From Clostridium sp. CAG:793 (GTDB lineage: Bacteria > Bacillota > Clostridia > TANB77 > CAG-508): a DNA stretch of 5,797 nucleotides. Position numbers and translations under genes: made by a program. The stretch lies in NCBI GenBank assembly GCA_000433915.1, contig HF993630.1, positions 31,379 through 37,175 on the forward strand, in the 5' to 3' direction. This document shows positions 1 through 5,797 of this stretch, in pieces. The number at the start of each line of letters is the position of its first letter. Positions within the stretch are counted from its first letter, which is position 1. The notes under the pieces were generated by a model that saw only the letters and a list, made by a program, of their open reading frames with translations, did no database searches and was not told where the DNA came from.

Positions 1-11
1 ATAGCCACAAA

Positions 12-23
12 AGTATCTTATTT
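12..23 (+). repeat. Left copy of a 12-base inverted repeat at the window ends
   Basis: AGTATCTTATTT occurs here on the plus strand and again on the minus strand at 5718-5729, outside all genes in the window. The two copies face inward like end repeats. Both flanks are A/T-rich, so chance is not excluded. Confidence 0.3.
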
Positions 24-50
24 ATATGTTTATCTATTTTATAAATAATT

Positions 51-98
51 AAAAAGCAAAATAATTTTGTAATTTTTAATTACTATCATTTTGCTTTT
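51..98 (-). terminator. Possible intrinsic terminator after the DUF5655 gene
   Basis: An 11-base inverted repeat (52-62 against 88-98, core AAAAGCAAAAT) encloses a second small hairpin (GTAATT at 69-74 against AATTAC at 78-83). Read on the minus strand, the outer stem ends in GCTTTTT and runs on into A/T-rich sequence, beginning a few bases after the stop codon at 106. The stem has only two G-C pairs, so it is weak; it could also work in the opposite direction for a gene to the left. Confidence 0.45.
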
Positions 99-105
99 CT
101 TTTGT

Positions 106-999
106 CTACTTTTTATTTATTTTTAAAGACTGTTTTATTAAAGGAATAATATTGTCTATTTCATCTTCACTATTTATCGTAACACAATAGTCTCCATTGC
201 CCCAATGTCCTGTATTACTTATGTCCTTTGCTATTTTTAATGGATCATTTAGACTACCCTTTTTCATATTTATATAAACTTTTAATTTATTTTTATGAAA
301 TTCTATATCTGTAATATTTCTTGAGCCTTTAAATGCTATATATAACTTCTTGGCTTCAACATCTATATCGTCTAATTCTAATATTCTATTTTTTAATTTT
401 TCATATATATTTCTTATATCATCTGAAGCTTTAGATAAATGATCCTCTTCTGTATATACGATTATTTCTTTATTAACATCGTTTTGTATAGATTCCGTTT
501 GAATATCTTGCACTTTAACATTACTTGTCTTTTTTATAAATTCAATATCGATGATATTATCTTCATACCTCGTTATTTTAACTAAATCAACTGGTATATT
601 TTTGAAGTCTGTAGCATTTAGTTGATATACAGTATATATTGGTGAAACAAATATAATTCTTGATTGGCTCCAATCAATATCTTCAATAGTCAAAGATGAT
701 TTTGTTTTAATATTATATTGAAGTACAAAATCTGCTTTTCTTTCAAGCATCAATTTTAAATATGTATATCCTTGATCAACTAAAGAAGCATTTTTTACAT
801 TCTTATATTCAATTATTCTAAAAGATTTAGTCTCTTCCTCAAAAGCCAAAGAATCAATCCTAAAATTTCCTACCGAAAATTCCGGATCAATTAATTTATA
901 TCCTAATATTGTTTCTATATTGTTTTCAAAAAATGTTTGTAATTCTTTTTCATTCTTAAAATCATTTTGTTTTAATTCTTTATTTTGTTTTAATATCAT
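106..999 (-). CDS. DUF5655-domain protein with PD-(D/E)xK nuclease-like N-terminus
   Basis: This 297-residue soluble protein has no signal peptide or membrane segment. Its N-terminal half looks like a PD-(D/E)xK nuclease core: Glu19 in the first helix, Asp49 in GNFRIDSLAF, then Glu64-Tyr-Lys66 in RIIEYK, and Gln76 in the following helix. A linker around 155-180 leads to a C-terminal domain (about 183-295, with YIAFKGSRNITDIEF and TGHWGNGDY) that I recognise as DUF5655-like. Relatives are often labelled 'predicted transport protein', which the absence of membrane segments argues against. The start is well supported: AGAGGAGA at 1006-1013 lies six bases before the ATG. It follows res by 37 bases on the same strand, so it probably belongs to the R-M operon, with a possible promoter of its own. 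A role as accessory nuclease or DNA-binding partner is inference; the fold assignment is from motifs only. Confidence 0.85.
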   Translation of the reverse strand: MILKQNKELKQNDFKNEKELQTFFENNIETILGYKLIDPEFSVGNFRIDSLAFEEETKSFRIIEYKNVKNASLVDQGYTYLKLMLERKADFVLQYNIKTKSSLTIEDIDWSQSRIIFVSPIYTVYQLNATDFKNIPVDLVKITRYEDNIIDIEFIKKTSNVKVQDIQTESIQNDVNKEIIVYTEEDHLSKASDDIRNIYEKLKNRILELDDIDVEAKKLYIAFKGSRNITDIEFHKNKLKVYINMKKGSLNDPLKIAKDISNTGHWGNGDYCVTINSEDEIDNIIPLIKQSLKINKK

Positions 1000-1035
1000 T
1001 AAAATTCTCCTCTAAATCAGTTTAATTGTAATATA

Positions 1036-1064
1036 ATTATAGTGTATCTTCCAATTTAATCCAA
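1036..1064 (-). promoter_or_regulatory. Candidate internal promoter for the DUF5655 gene
   Basis: On the minus strand a perfect TATAAT (1036-1041) overlaps the res stop codon. A TTGGAT (1059-1064; three of six matches to TTGACA) lies 17 bases upstream. Transcription would start near 1029, about 30 bases before the ATG at 999. In DNA this A/T-rich, TATAAT-like strings are common, so the spacing and location are the main support. Confidence 0.35.
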
Positions 1065-3031
1065 TTCTCTTTATTCATATCTTCAGTATATTCAGTATTA
1101 CATATATATAAAGAATCATTTTTATCATAATCCCTTACAAATCCCCATTTAAAATTATATTTTTCTGCATAATTCTTTAATACTGCAAATTTATTTTCAA
1201 CTTTTATATCTATATTTTTTGATTTTCCTTCTGCGTCTTCTCCACCTTTAGCTTCAATTATCCATGTATTTCCACTAATATCTTGTAAAATATAATCAGG
1301 ATAAAACGTCCATAACTTACCAACAGCATCTACATATATTATAGAAAAATAATTTATTGAATGTTCTCCATTTTTGTAAAACCATTTTATTTTATTAGAA
1401 GCATTACAGTATTTTTCAAACATTCTCTCACTACGAGACCTTTTTGTACTATTAGGATAATCTTTATATACATTTTTTTCATAAATAATTGTATCCTTCA
1501 TATTAGGATCATATTTTATGATATCCATTTCAGGAATTTTAAAAGGAACTTCCTTGATTGATTCTGCTTTAAGAGCGATCTGTCTTGACTCTTGTGATAC
1601 TGCCTCTAAGAAGTCATATTTTAATTTATCTTCATTATTTATTACGAAAGCATAAAACTCAACTAAAGATAAATTTATAAACTTCTTTGTAAACAATTTT
1701 CTCTTCAAAAACATTCTTTCAAGTACAACTCTTGTTTTATCGTATTTCATACCTATTTTAGAGCTAATAACACCTATTGAATGTCTTAAATCAATACCAT
1801 TTTTACTTGTATTTACTGTAGATTTAACTTTTATGGTATTTGCATTAGATATTTCATCAGAATCTATTTTTATTATTTTGTCTTGGACTATAGTGTTTTC
1901 TATTGTATCCCCAAATATATATCCTTCAGCCTCTAAAATAGTTCTGTTATTTGTTTTATTTAAAGTCAAATTATATTTTTTTATAAAATAATTTTGTATT
2001 ATTCTAAATGTTTCTCTATCATCAAATCCATCAAAATCATTATTTTTAACTTGTTTTGTTAAAGTAAATTTTTTATATTCATCTTTTAAAAATACAATTT
2101 TTACATCTTGTGCATTATTTCCTAGTTCTTGCTTTATTGTTTCTTCATATTTTTCATCAAAAGTATATAAATAGCAATTATCCAATAAAACATTATCATA
2201 ATGATGAGCTTGTGGCATTCTTCTAATTCTACCAATAGTTTGAGTTTCAAAATCTTCACTCATATTATCTCTTAATTTAACAAGTATTTTTGCTCTTGGA
2301 CAATCCCAACCTGTTGAGATAGCTTGTTTCATTATTAGAATTATTGGTTCGGCATCATTTTCAGATATATTTTCAATATTTTCTTTTCTATCTGCTAACC
2401 ATATTGCAACTGTTTTATTTCTATATGAATATCCTTTATTGTCTAATAATGTTTCAATTTGTTCAATTAATTCATCTGATTTACTTGGGACTTGTATTAT
2501 AATCAAAGGATTTACGCTAATGCTATTATTTTTATACTCTTTTCTAATTGCTTTTTGTTTTTCTAAGGCTAAATCTAGTAAATATTCATGTTCATTCTCT
2601 AATTTTATATTATTTCCAACATTTTCATTTATATATAAAGCCCTTGTTATAAGGCCTTCATTTATTACATCCAGTTCGTCAATTTGTATAAATTCTGCCT
2701 CTTTATTTTTCTTTGTTGTAGCAGAAACTCTTATAACATAATTAGGTTTTAAATAGTCAATTATAGCCTCTGCTTTTACTGTCTTGTTTAAATGTTCTTC
2801 ATCAACAATTACAATAAAATTATATCCTCTGTTATATGCCTCATCAATTCTTTCAAAGAGATTTTTTCTTTCTGCTTCCTTTAATGCAGTATTTCCTTTT
2901 TTAGTAATAGTTTCCCAATTTATAAATGCAGTATCTCCTGATTCAAATCCGTTTAATAAGACATCGGATATATTTTTTGAAGTTAAACTTGGAAGATATT
3001 TAGTCATTTTATCTCTACTTTGCTCTTCCAA
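1037..3031 (-). CDS. Res C-terminal fragment (helicase remainder plus nuclease)
   Basis: This 664-codon reading frame begins formally at a TTG, but that codon is the Leu of the family sequence GKGDLEEQS; the frame is open back to about 3049, so it is not a true start. AAGGAG sits only two bases before it, too close for good initiation. Motifs in order, numbered from the TTG: Walker B/motif II IVDEEH at 75-80 (2792-2803), motif III SAT at 103-105, a motif V region ending STGWDCPRAK at 239-248, motif VI QTIGRIRRMP at 264-273, and a PD-(D/E)xK nuclease with Asp579 (FYPDY) and Glu593-Ala-Lys595 (WIIEAKGG). It lacks Walker A, so by itself it should have no ATPase activity. The segment from about 320 to 560 joins motor to nuclease and has no motif I recognise. 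Confidence 0.85.
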   Translation of the reverse strand: MEEQSRDKMTKYLPSLTSKNISDVLLNGFESGDTAFINWETITKKGNTALKEAERKNLFERIDEAYNRGYNFIVIVDEEHLNKTVKAEAIIDYLKPNYVIRVSATTKKNKEAEFIQIDELDVINEGLITRALYINENVGNNIKLENEHEYLLDLALEKQKAIRKEYKNNSISVNPLIIIQVPSKSDELIEQIETLLDNKGYSYRNKTVAIWLADRKENIENISENDAEPIILIMKQAISTGWDCPRAKILVKLRDNMSEDFETQTIGRIRRMPQAHHYDNVLLDNCYLYTFDEKYEETIKQELGNNAQDVKIVFLKDEYKKFTLTKQVKNNDFDGFDDRETFRIIQNYFIKKYNLTLNKTNNRTILEAEGYIFGDTIENTIVQDKIIKIDSDEISNANTIKVKSTVNTSKNGIDLRHSIGVISSKIGMKYDKTRVVLERMFLKRKLFTKKFINLSLVEFYAFVINNEDKLKYDFLEAVSQESRQIALKAESIKEVPFKIPEMDIIKYDPNMKDTIIYEKNVYKDYPNSTKRSRSERMFEKYCNASNKIKWFYKNGEHSINYFSIIYVDAVGKLWTFYPDYILQDISGNTWIIEAKGGEDAEGKSKNIDIKVENKFAVLKNYAEKYNFKWGFVRDYDKNDSLYICNTEYTEDMNKENWIKLEDTL

Positions 3032-3236
3032 ATCTCCTTTTCCGTGGTGTTAACCAAACAAATATAGTATTTTTATTTTCCTCAATATATTCTTCTATGT
3101 AATCCAATAATATAATTGTTTTTCCACTTCCAGTAGGTGCTTGTACTAAAACTTCCTTTTTGTCTCCAACTGTTGTTGCATCTAATAATTTATTGACACA
3201 ATTAATTTGAAATTCTTTCAATTCTATACCTTGCAT
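3015..3236 (-). CDS. Res N-terminal fragment (Walker A piece)
   Basis: This 73-residue piece begins MQGIELKEFQ and carries the ATP-binding Walker A motif QAPTGSGKT at residues 32-40 (3117-3143), then motif Ia FVWLTP at 59-64. From residue 65 the sequence (RKRRFGRAK) is out of frame: it is basic, unlike the family, and ends at a TAG. If made alone it would be half of a RecA-like domain and is unlikely to fold or act. Real Res coding therefore stops at about residue 64. Confidence 0.8.
   Translation of the reverse strand: MQGIELKEFQINCVNKLLDATTVGDKKEVLVQAPTGSGKTIILLDYIEEYIEENKNTIFVWLTPRKRRFGRAK
3041..3049 (-). other. Frameshift site in res (one extra base)
   Basis: On the minus strand the sequence reads CCA CGG AAA AGG AGA. 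Dropping the C at about 3044 gives CCA GGA AAA GGA GAT, encoding Pro-Gly-Lys-Gly-Asp, which continues into Leu-Glu-Glu-Gln-Ser as in other Res proteins. The site is not a long single-base run, so simple strand slippage does not explain it well. The exact base is inferred from restoring the family sequence. Confidence 0.8.
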
Positions 3237-3242
3237 ATTACG

Positions 3243-5045
3243 TTATTGCACCCCCTTAATTTCTTCATCGAAGTAATATTCAGGAATAATAAATACTTCA
3301 ATATTATTATCTTTAAAAATTTTCACTTGCTTTGCAGTAAGCAATATATCTGATGAAATATATAGTTTTTCACACTCTTTAATTTGTTCAGTATTTTCAC
3401 TGAATTTATCAATTTCATCTTCGCTCAATATTACTTTTGTTCTCTTATCATCAATACTTATACCATTTTCTAGTTGTATTAAATTCTTTATATTAACTAA
3501 TAAATTATCTTGTATATTTTCTTCGTCTGTATTTAATCTTGGCACATATGCTGTTTTATAAAATTTTAAATTATATTTAATAGATTTTGTATATTGACTT
3601 CCATTATATATATTCATCAATCTTTTATAAGTTACTTCATCGCAAATATTATTTTCATTATTAGTACATAAAATAAATTGCCTTTTTCCTCCATCTTCGG
3701 CATTCTTGTCCAGCACTGCATGTCCAGTACTACCTGAGCCAGCAAAAAAGTCCAAAACAATTGCATCTTTATTATTCTGTAATTCTAATAACTGTTTTAT
3801 TAACTTTATTGGTTTCTTTCCATTTTCAAATTTGGTGTCGCCTTCTTTACTTACATTAATCCAACTAAATCCATCCCAGAAAGTTCCAATCTTTTCTTTT
3901 TTATATATTCTCTTTCCTTTCATATAACTACTATCCTTAAGCCAAATCACAAGAACTTTTTGCTTTCCCATAAAAATCAAATCAACTTTATTTCCTTTAT
4001 TTTTTCCAGTTCTAGGTACATACGAAGCAATATACATATTATTTTCACTATCTGTTGCATTCCATACTCTCGTTCTTATTGAAGTTTGAGCATTAGTTGC
4101 TGTCATTATTCTATCATAGTATTTCTTATATACTTCTTCTTCTGAAATATTTTCAATCTCAGCTACCTGCTTAACGCTTTTTATCTCATAATTCTTTACT
4201 TTTGAAATTTCTATATTTTCTCCAGCGCCATCTTTAATTGTTTTATAATACTCAATGCCATCCATTTTATATAAAACTGATGTGTATTTAAAGCTCTTTC
4301 CTTCTTCTTTCATTTTTCTTATATACGACATTAATTCTGTTTCTTTATATATAATATTTAGGCTATTTAATGCTTTTAAATCATTAGCATATATCAATAT
4401 ATATTCTATATTCTTTTTTAATTTTTTATCTTCGCCTCCTCCTGAAGCTCCTGCACTTACCTTAGACATCACTGATATTAAATTTATGAAATTATTTTCT
4501 CCAAAAACTTCATCACATAAAAGTTTCAACTGTGATTGCTCATTATCATCAATAGAAATACATATCAATCCCTTATCAGTTAAAAGTCTTTTTGCAATTG
4601 ATAACCTTTTATTCATAAATGAAAGCCATTTACTATGTTTATATCCATCCTCAGTGTCTAAAAATGTATCATCATACATAAAGTCCTTATTTCCTGTATT
4701 ATAGGGAGGATCTATATAAATAAAATCAATTCTATTTTTATGTGTTTTTTCTAACAAATATAAACTATGTAAATTATCTCCTTCAAGAAGGAAATTAAAT
4801 TTATCCCCCTCATTAGACACAATTTCTTTTTCTTTAATTTCTTCAAATATAGGTATTTGAGTTTTTAGTTCTTCATCAACTCTTTCTTCGTGCTCTTCCC
4901 ATACCAAACCATATTTTTTCTTTGTTAATTCATATTCAATTAGAGATAAATTTTTTAATGTTTCATCATCATCTATATTTTCTTTTATTTTACTAATTGT
5001 TTCTAACATTTTATTTCTTTTGATCTTAGATAAATTTGTACTCAT
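3243..5045 (-). CDS. mod: Type III DNA adenine-N6 methyltransferase, Mod subunit
   Basis: Mod recognises the target site and transfers a methyl group from S-adenosylmethionine to adenine N6; it also gives the Res-Mod complex its specificity. The 600-residue length is normal for type III Mod. An N-terminal helical region (1-80, with KKYGLVWEEHEE at 43-54) precedes LEGDNLHSL (motif X region, about 87-95) and the catalytic DPPYNTG at 112-118 (DPPY at 4701-4712). The variable target-recognition region lies at roughly 220-385. The AdoMet-binding FAGSGST follows at 434-440 (3726-3746). DPPY before FxGxG is the beta-class order expected for type III Mod, and DPPY indicates N6-adenine. No frameshift or missing key residue is seen. 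The ATG at 5045 follows GGGGGAAAT, and a good promoter lies about 40 bases upstream. It is the first gene of the R-M operon, six bases before res. The recognition sequence cannot be read from the protein. Confidence 0.95.
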   Translation of the reverse strand: MSTNLSKIKRNKMLETISKIKENIDDDETLKNLSLIEYELTKKKYGLVWEEHEERVDEELKTQIPIFEEIKEKEIVSNEGDKFNFLLEGDNLHSLYLLEKTHKNRIDFIYIDPPYNTGNKDFMYDDTFLDTEDGYKHSKWLSFMNKRLSIAKRLLTDKGLICISIDDNEQSQLKLLCDEVFGENNFINLISVMSKVSAGASGGGEDKKLKKNIEYILIYANDLKALNSLNIIYKETELMSYIRKMKEEGKSFKYTSVLYKMDGIEYYKTIKDGAGENIEISKVKNYEIKSVKQVAEIENISEEEVYKKYYDRIMTATNAQTSIRTRVWNATDSENNMYIASYVPRTGKNKGNKVDLIFMGKQKVLVIWLKDSSYMKGKRIYKKEKIGTFWDGFSWINVSKEGDTKFENGKKPIKLIKQLLELQNNKDAIVLDFFAGSGSTGHAVLDKNAEDGGKRQFILCTNNENNICDEVTYKRLMNIYNGSQYTKSIKYNLKFYKTAYVPRLNTDEENIQDNLLVNIKNLIQLENGISIDDKRTKVILSEDEIDKFSENTEQIKECEKLYISSDILLTAKQVKIFKDNNIEVFIIPEYYFDEEIKGVQ

Positions 5046-5082
5046 ATTTCCCCCATATACATTTATAATAATTCTATTTTAT

Positions 5083-5111
5083 TTTATATCACAAAACGAC
5101 TTTTTTCTCAA
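5083..5111 (-). promoter_or_regulatory. Sigma-A-type promoter of mod
   Basis: TTGAGA (5106-5111) and TATAAA (5083-5088) are separated by exactly 17 bases on the minus strand; each hexamer matches the vegetative consensus at five of six positions. Predicted start is near 5076, leaving a leader of about 30 bases that includes the G-rich ribosome site at 5050-5054. It lies just past the upstream gene's terminator, so the R-M operon is transcribed independently of the HEPN-like gene. Confidence 0.7.
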
Positions 5112-5131
5112 TAATTACACAGAAATTTAAC

Positions 5132-5160
5132 AAAAAAAATACCAGTAGTTTTACTGGTAT
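5132..5160 (-). terminator. Strong intrinsic terminator after the HEPN-like gene
   Basis: A perfect 9-bp stem, ATACCAGTA (5152-5160) with TACTGGTAT (5139-5147), and a four-base loop are followed on the minus strand by eight T residues (5132-5139). The stop codon of the upstream gene (TAA, 5151-5153) lies in the stem and loop, so translation ends within the terminator. This separates the upstream gene from the R-M operon. Confidence 0.88.
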
Positions 5161-5393
5161 GAATAATATTGCCTAGGAATCCTCGTATAGGCTTTATTAT
5201 AATTTATTATTTGTATCCTTTTTATTTTTTCTATATACATCTTATTAAATTGATTTAACTCGTCCTTATTTTCGAATTCAATTATATTAATCTTTTTTTC
5301 TATTTTATCAAATAGTTTATTTAAGTCATAAATAATATAAGTTAATTCTATTGTATCTATAGAAACTAGCTCGTTTCTGCAATAAAATCCCAT
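5151..5393 (-). CDS. C-terminal piece of the HEPN-like gene
   Basis: The 80 codons from the ATG at 5393 have no Shine-Dalgarno site before them, while the same frame stays open back to 5492 and encodes the RNKYEHEPH segment. The ATG is therefore best read as an internal Met of the broken gene and not as a separate gene start. The visible part is helical and ends in a basic, Tyr-rich tail (RIPRQYYSYQ). Confidence 0.5.
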   Translation of the reverse strand: MGFYCRNELVSIDTIELTYIIYDLNKLFDKIEKKINIIEFENKDELNQFNKMYIEKIKRIQIINYNKAYTRIPRQYYSYQ

Positions 5394-5457
5394 GGCGCTA
5401 AAAGATGAATGCCCTGTTGAAAAAACTCCATTTACATTATGTGGCTCATGTTCATAT

Positions 5458-5643
5458 TTATTTCTGATCTTTTTTATTCTCTGTAAAAGGAATTAATCTT
5501 AATAATTCTGTAGTAAGATAAAAAAAGTGTTCTTCAATTTCTTCATATTCCATAGTTCTTATTAGGAACTTAAATTGCTTATTTATTCTATCTAAAATTA
5601 TAAAATATTTGTATATAATATTTATCCAATCAAATTTATCCAT
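5458..5643 (-). CDS. N-terminal piece of the HEPN-like gene
   Basis: These 61 codons have the gene's true start (AGGTGA just before the ATG, promoter at 5671-5699). Residues 1-58 are the real N-terminal helices, rich in Ile, Phe, Tyr and Glu. The last three residues (DQK) are out of frame after the six-A run. It is the only part expected to be translated from the native start as sequenced. Confidence 0.6.
   Translation of the reverse strand: MDKFDWINIIYKYFIILDRINKQFKFLIRTMEYEEIEEHFFYLTTELLRLIPFTENKKDQK
5466..5481 (-). other. Frameshift site in the HEPN-like gene (six-A run)
   Basis: The minus strand reads GAG AAT AAA AAA GAT and then meets a stop at 5458-5460. With five A residues it would read GAG AAT AAA AAG ATC AGA AAT, giving ENKKIRN and running straight into the HEPN motif. 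A one-base change in a homopolymer is the simplest cause and could arise by replication slippage or by read error. Confidence 0.7.
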
Positions 5644-5670
5644 ATATTCACCTATAATATTTTTTAATTA

Positions 5671-5699
5671 TTTATAACATAAATTTTCTATTTTCTCAA
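5671..5699 (-). promoter_or_regulatory. Sigma-A-type promoter of the HEPN-like gene
   Basis: TTGAGA (5694-5699), a 17-base spacer and TATAAA (5671-5676) lie on the minus strand. Predicted start is near 5664, leaving a leader of about 20 bases with AGGTGA before the ATG at 5643. Both hexamers and the spacer length are identical to those of the mod promoter. Confidence 0.65.
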
Positions 5700-5717
5700 T
5701 GCATTATCACTTCTAAA

Positions 5718-5729
5718 AAATAAGATACT
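5718..5729 (-). repeat. Right copy of the 12-base inverted repeat
   Basis: AAATAAGATACT on the plus strand is the exact reverse complement of 12-23. It lies upstream of the HEPN-gene promoter, so the pair encloses the HEPN-like gene, mod, res and the DUF5655 gene. Confidence 0.3.
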
Positions 5730-5740
5730 GTAGGTTAGTC

Positions 5741-5761
5741 AATCATTTGTCACAAATTATT
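5741..5761. promoter_or_regulatory. Operator-like palindrome, factor unknown
   Basis: ATTTGT (5745-5750) and ACAAAT (5752-5757) form a perfect dyad around a single C, and the symmetry extends to 21 bases with one mismatched pair (5744/5758). It lies about 40 bases upstream of the HEPN-gene -35 element, so it could be a regulator site for that gene or for a divergent gene beyond the right edge. No known operator matches clearly. The rest of 5700-5797 shows no supportable gene. Confidence 0.3.
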
Positions 5762-5797
5762 TAAAATAAATACTTTGAGCACCTATATTGCAAATAA

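Larger units (their letters stand above)
1037..3236 (-). pseudogene. res: Type III restriction enzyme Res subunit, frameshifted
   Basis: This is the DNA-translocating and cleaving subunit of a type III restriction-modification system. Such proteins form a complex with Mod, hydrolyse ATP through a superfamily 2 helicase domain and cut DNA with a C-terminal nuclease. The gene starts six bases after the mod stop. AAGGGGG lies about 14 bases before its ATG at 3236, so it is probably translated by coupling to mod. The opening frame holds motifs I and Ia and stops at 3015; the rest lies in the next frame. Removing one base at about 3044 joins FVWLTP to GKGDLEEQS, the usual type III Res sequence at this point, and gives a continuous protein of about 732 residues. 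That is shorter than the roughly 970 residues of EcoP15I Res, but all core motifs are found. As sequenced, restriction should be lost. A read error remains possible, since everything downstream is open and conserved. Confidence 0.88.
5151..5643 (-). pseudogene. HEPN-like protein, frameshifted in a six-A run
   Basis: Two overlapping reading frames make one protein of about 163 residues if one A is removed from the six-A run (minus strand, 5470-5475). The first half (from the ATG at 5643) is a helical stretch ending in LLRLIPFTENKK. The second half continues IRNKYEHEPHNVNGVFSTG and then MGFYCRNELVSIDTIELTYI, ending at 5151. The joined protein is all-helical in appearance, and R-N-K-Y-E-H (5448-5465) fits the R-N-x3-H signature of HEPN domains, many of which are RNases in toxin-antitoxin, abortive infection and CRISPR systems. 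I do not recognise the exact family, and no nucleotidyltransferase antitoxin is visible nearby. AGGTGA five bases before the ATG and a good promoter support the start. As sequenced, the protein stops after 61 residues, before the HEPN motif, so it should be inactive. A role in defence is inferred from motif and location. Confidence 0.7.

Noticed and set aside
3029..3031. TTG as a genuine start codon for a separate 664-residue helicase-nuclease
   Set aside because: The TTG codon is the conserved Leu of GKGDLEEQS, the frame is open upstream, and the AAGGAG before it is only two bases away. The piece would also lack Walker A.
3015..3049. Programmed +1 frameshifting to join the two res pieces
   Set aside because: There is a rare CGG codon and a Shine-Dalgarno-like AAGGAG nearby, but AAGGAG lies downstream of the needed shift point, and CCA cannot re-pair well after moving one base. 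A plain insertion is simpler.
4255..4704. Plus-strand reading frame of 149 codons, and shorter plus-strand frames at 1361-1561, 2439-2741, 2784-3053 and 3706-3927
   Set aside because: All are antisense to mod or res and rich in Phe, Ser and Ile, as expected of complements of A-rich coding strands. None has a convincing ribosome site or a known motif.
5391..5393. ATG at 5393 as the start of an independent 80-residue gene
   Set aside because: It has no ribosome site, and the conserved-looking HEPN motif lies upstream in the same open frame.
5749..5785. Divergent plus-strand promoter starting with TTGTCA near the right edge
   Set aside because: The -35-like hexamer has no good -10 element at a 16-18-base spacing within the window.
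5761..5797. Tail of an upstream minus-strand gene entering from the right edge
   Set aside because: One frame is open for about 12 codons before a TAA, but this is too short to tell from chance in such A/T-rich DNA.
1..5797. CRISPR arrays, tRNA or rRNA genes, transposases and phase-variation tracts in mod
   Set aside because: No regularly spaced repeats, cloverleaf-like or ribosomal RNA segments, transposase motifs, or long simple repeats within mod were seen on either strand.

Overview
The window is very A+T-rich, uses the standard code (Trp is TGG, Arg is mostly AGA) and carries purine-rich Shine-Dalgarno sites and sigma-A-type promoters. This suggests a low-GC Firmicute, most likely a Clostridia-type organism; species cannot be told from sequence alone. 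All supported genes lie on the minus strand, so the biological order runs from right to left.

Region by region, in transcription order: (1) 5644-5797 holds a short leader with a good promoter and a palindrome, and no supportable gene. (2) 5151-5643 is a small gene broken by one extra A in a six-A run. When rejoined it encodes a roughly 163-residue protein with an R-N-x3-H signature typical of HEPN-fold ribonucleases. It ends inside a strong intrinsic terminator at 5132-5160. (3) A second promoter at 5083-5111 drives mod (3243-5045), an intact 600-residue beta-class N6-adenine methyltransferase of a type III restriction-modification system. (4) Six bases later comes res (1037-3236), the helicase-nuclease subunit. 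It is split by a single extra base near 3044, just after helicase motif Ia; every other expected motif, including the C-terminal PD-(D/E)xK nuclease, is still present. (5) After a 37-base gap comes a 297-residue protein (106-999) with an N-terminal D...ExK nuclease-like core and a C-terminal DUF5655-type domain, followed by an A/T-rich hairpin at 51-98 that may end the operon.

Together this is a compact defence locus: a HEPN-like gene, then a type III R-M operon with a third, nuclease-like gene. As sequenced, the methyltransferase should work while restriction should not, because the Walker A motif and the remaining helicase/nuclease motifs lie in different reading frames. Two of the four genes carry a one-base insertion-type frameshift, so it matters whether these are real lesions, switchable states or read errors. 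A 12-base inverted repeat near the two window ends may mark the island's borders, but that is only suggestive.
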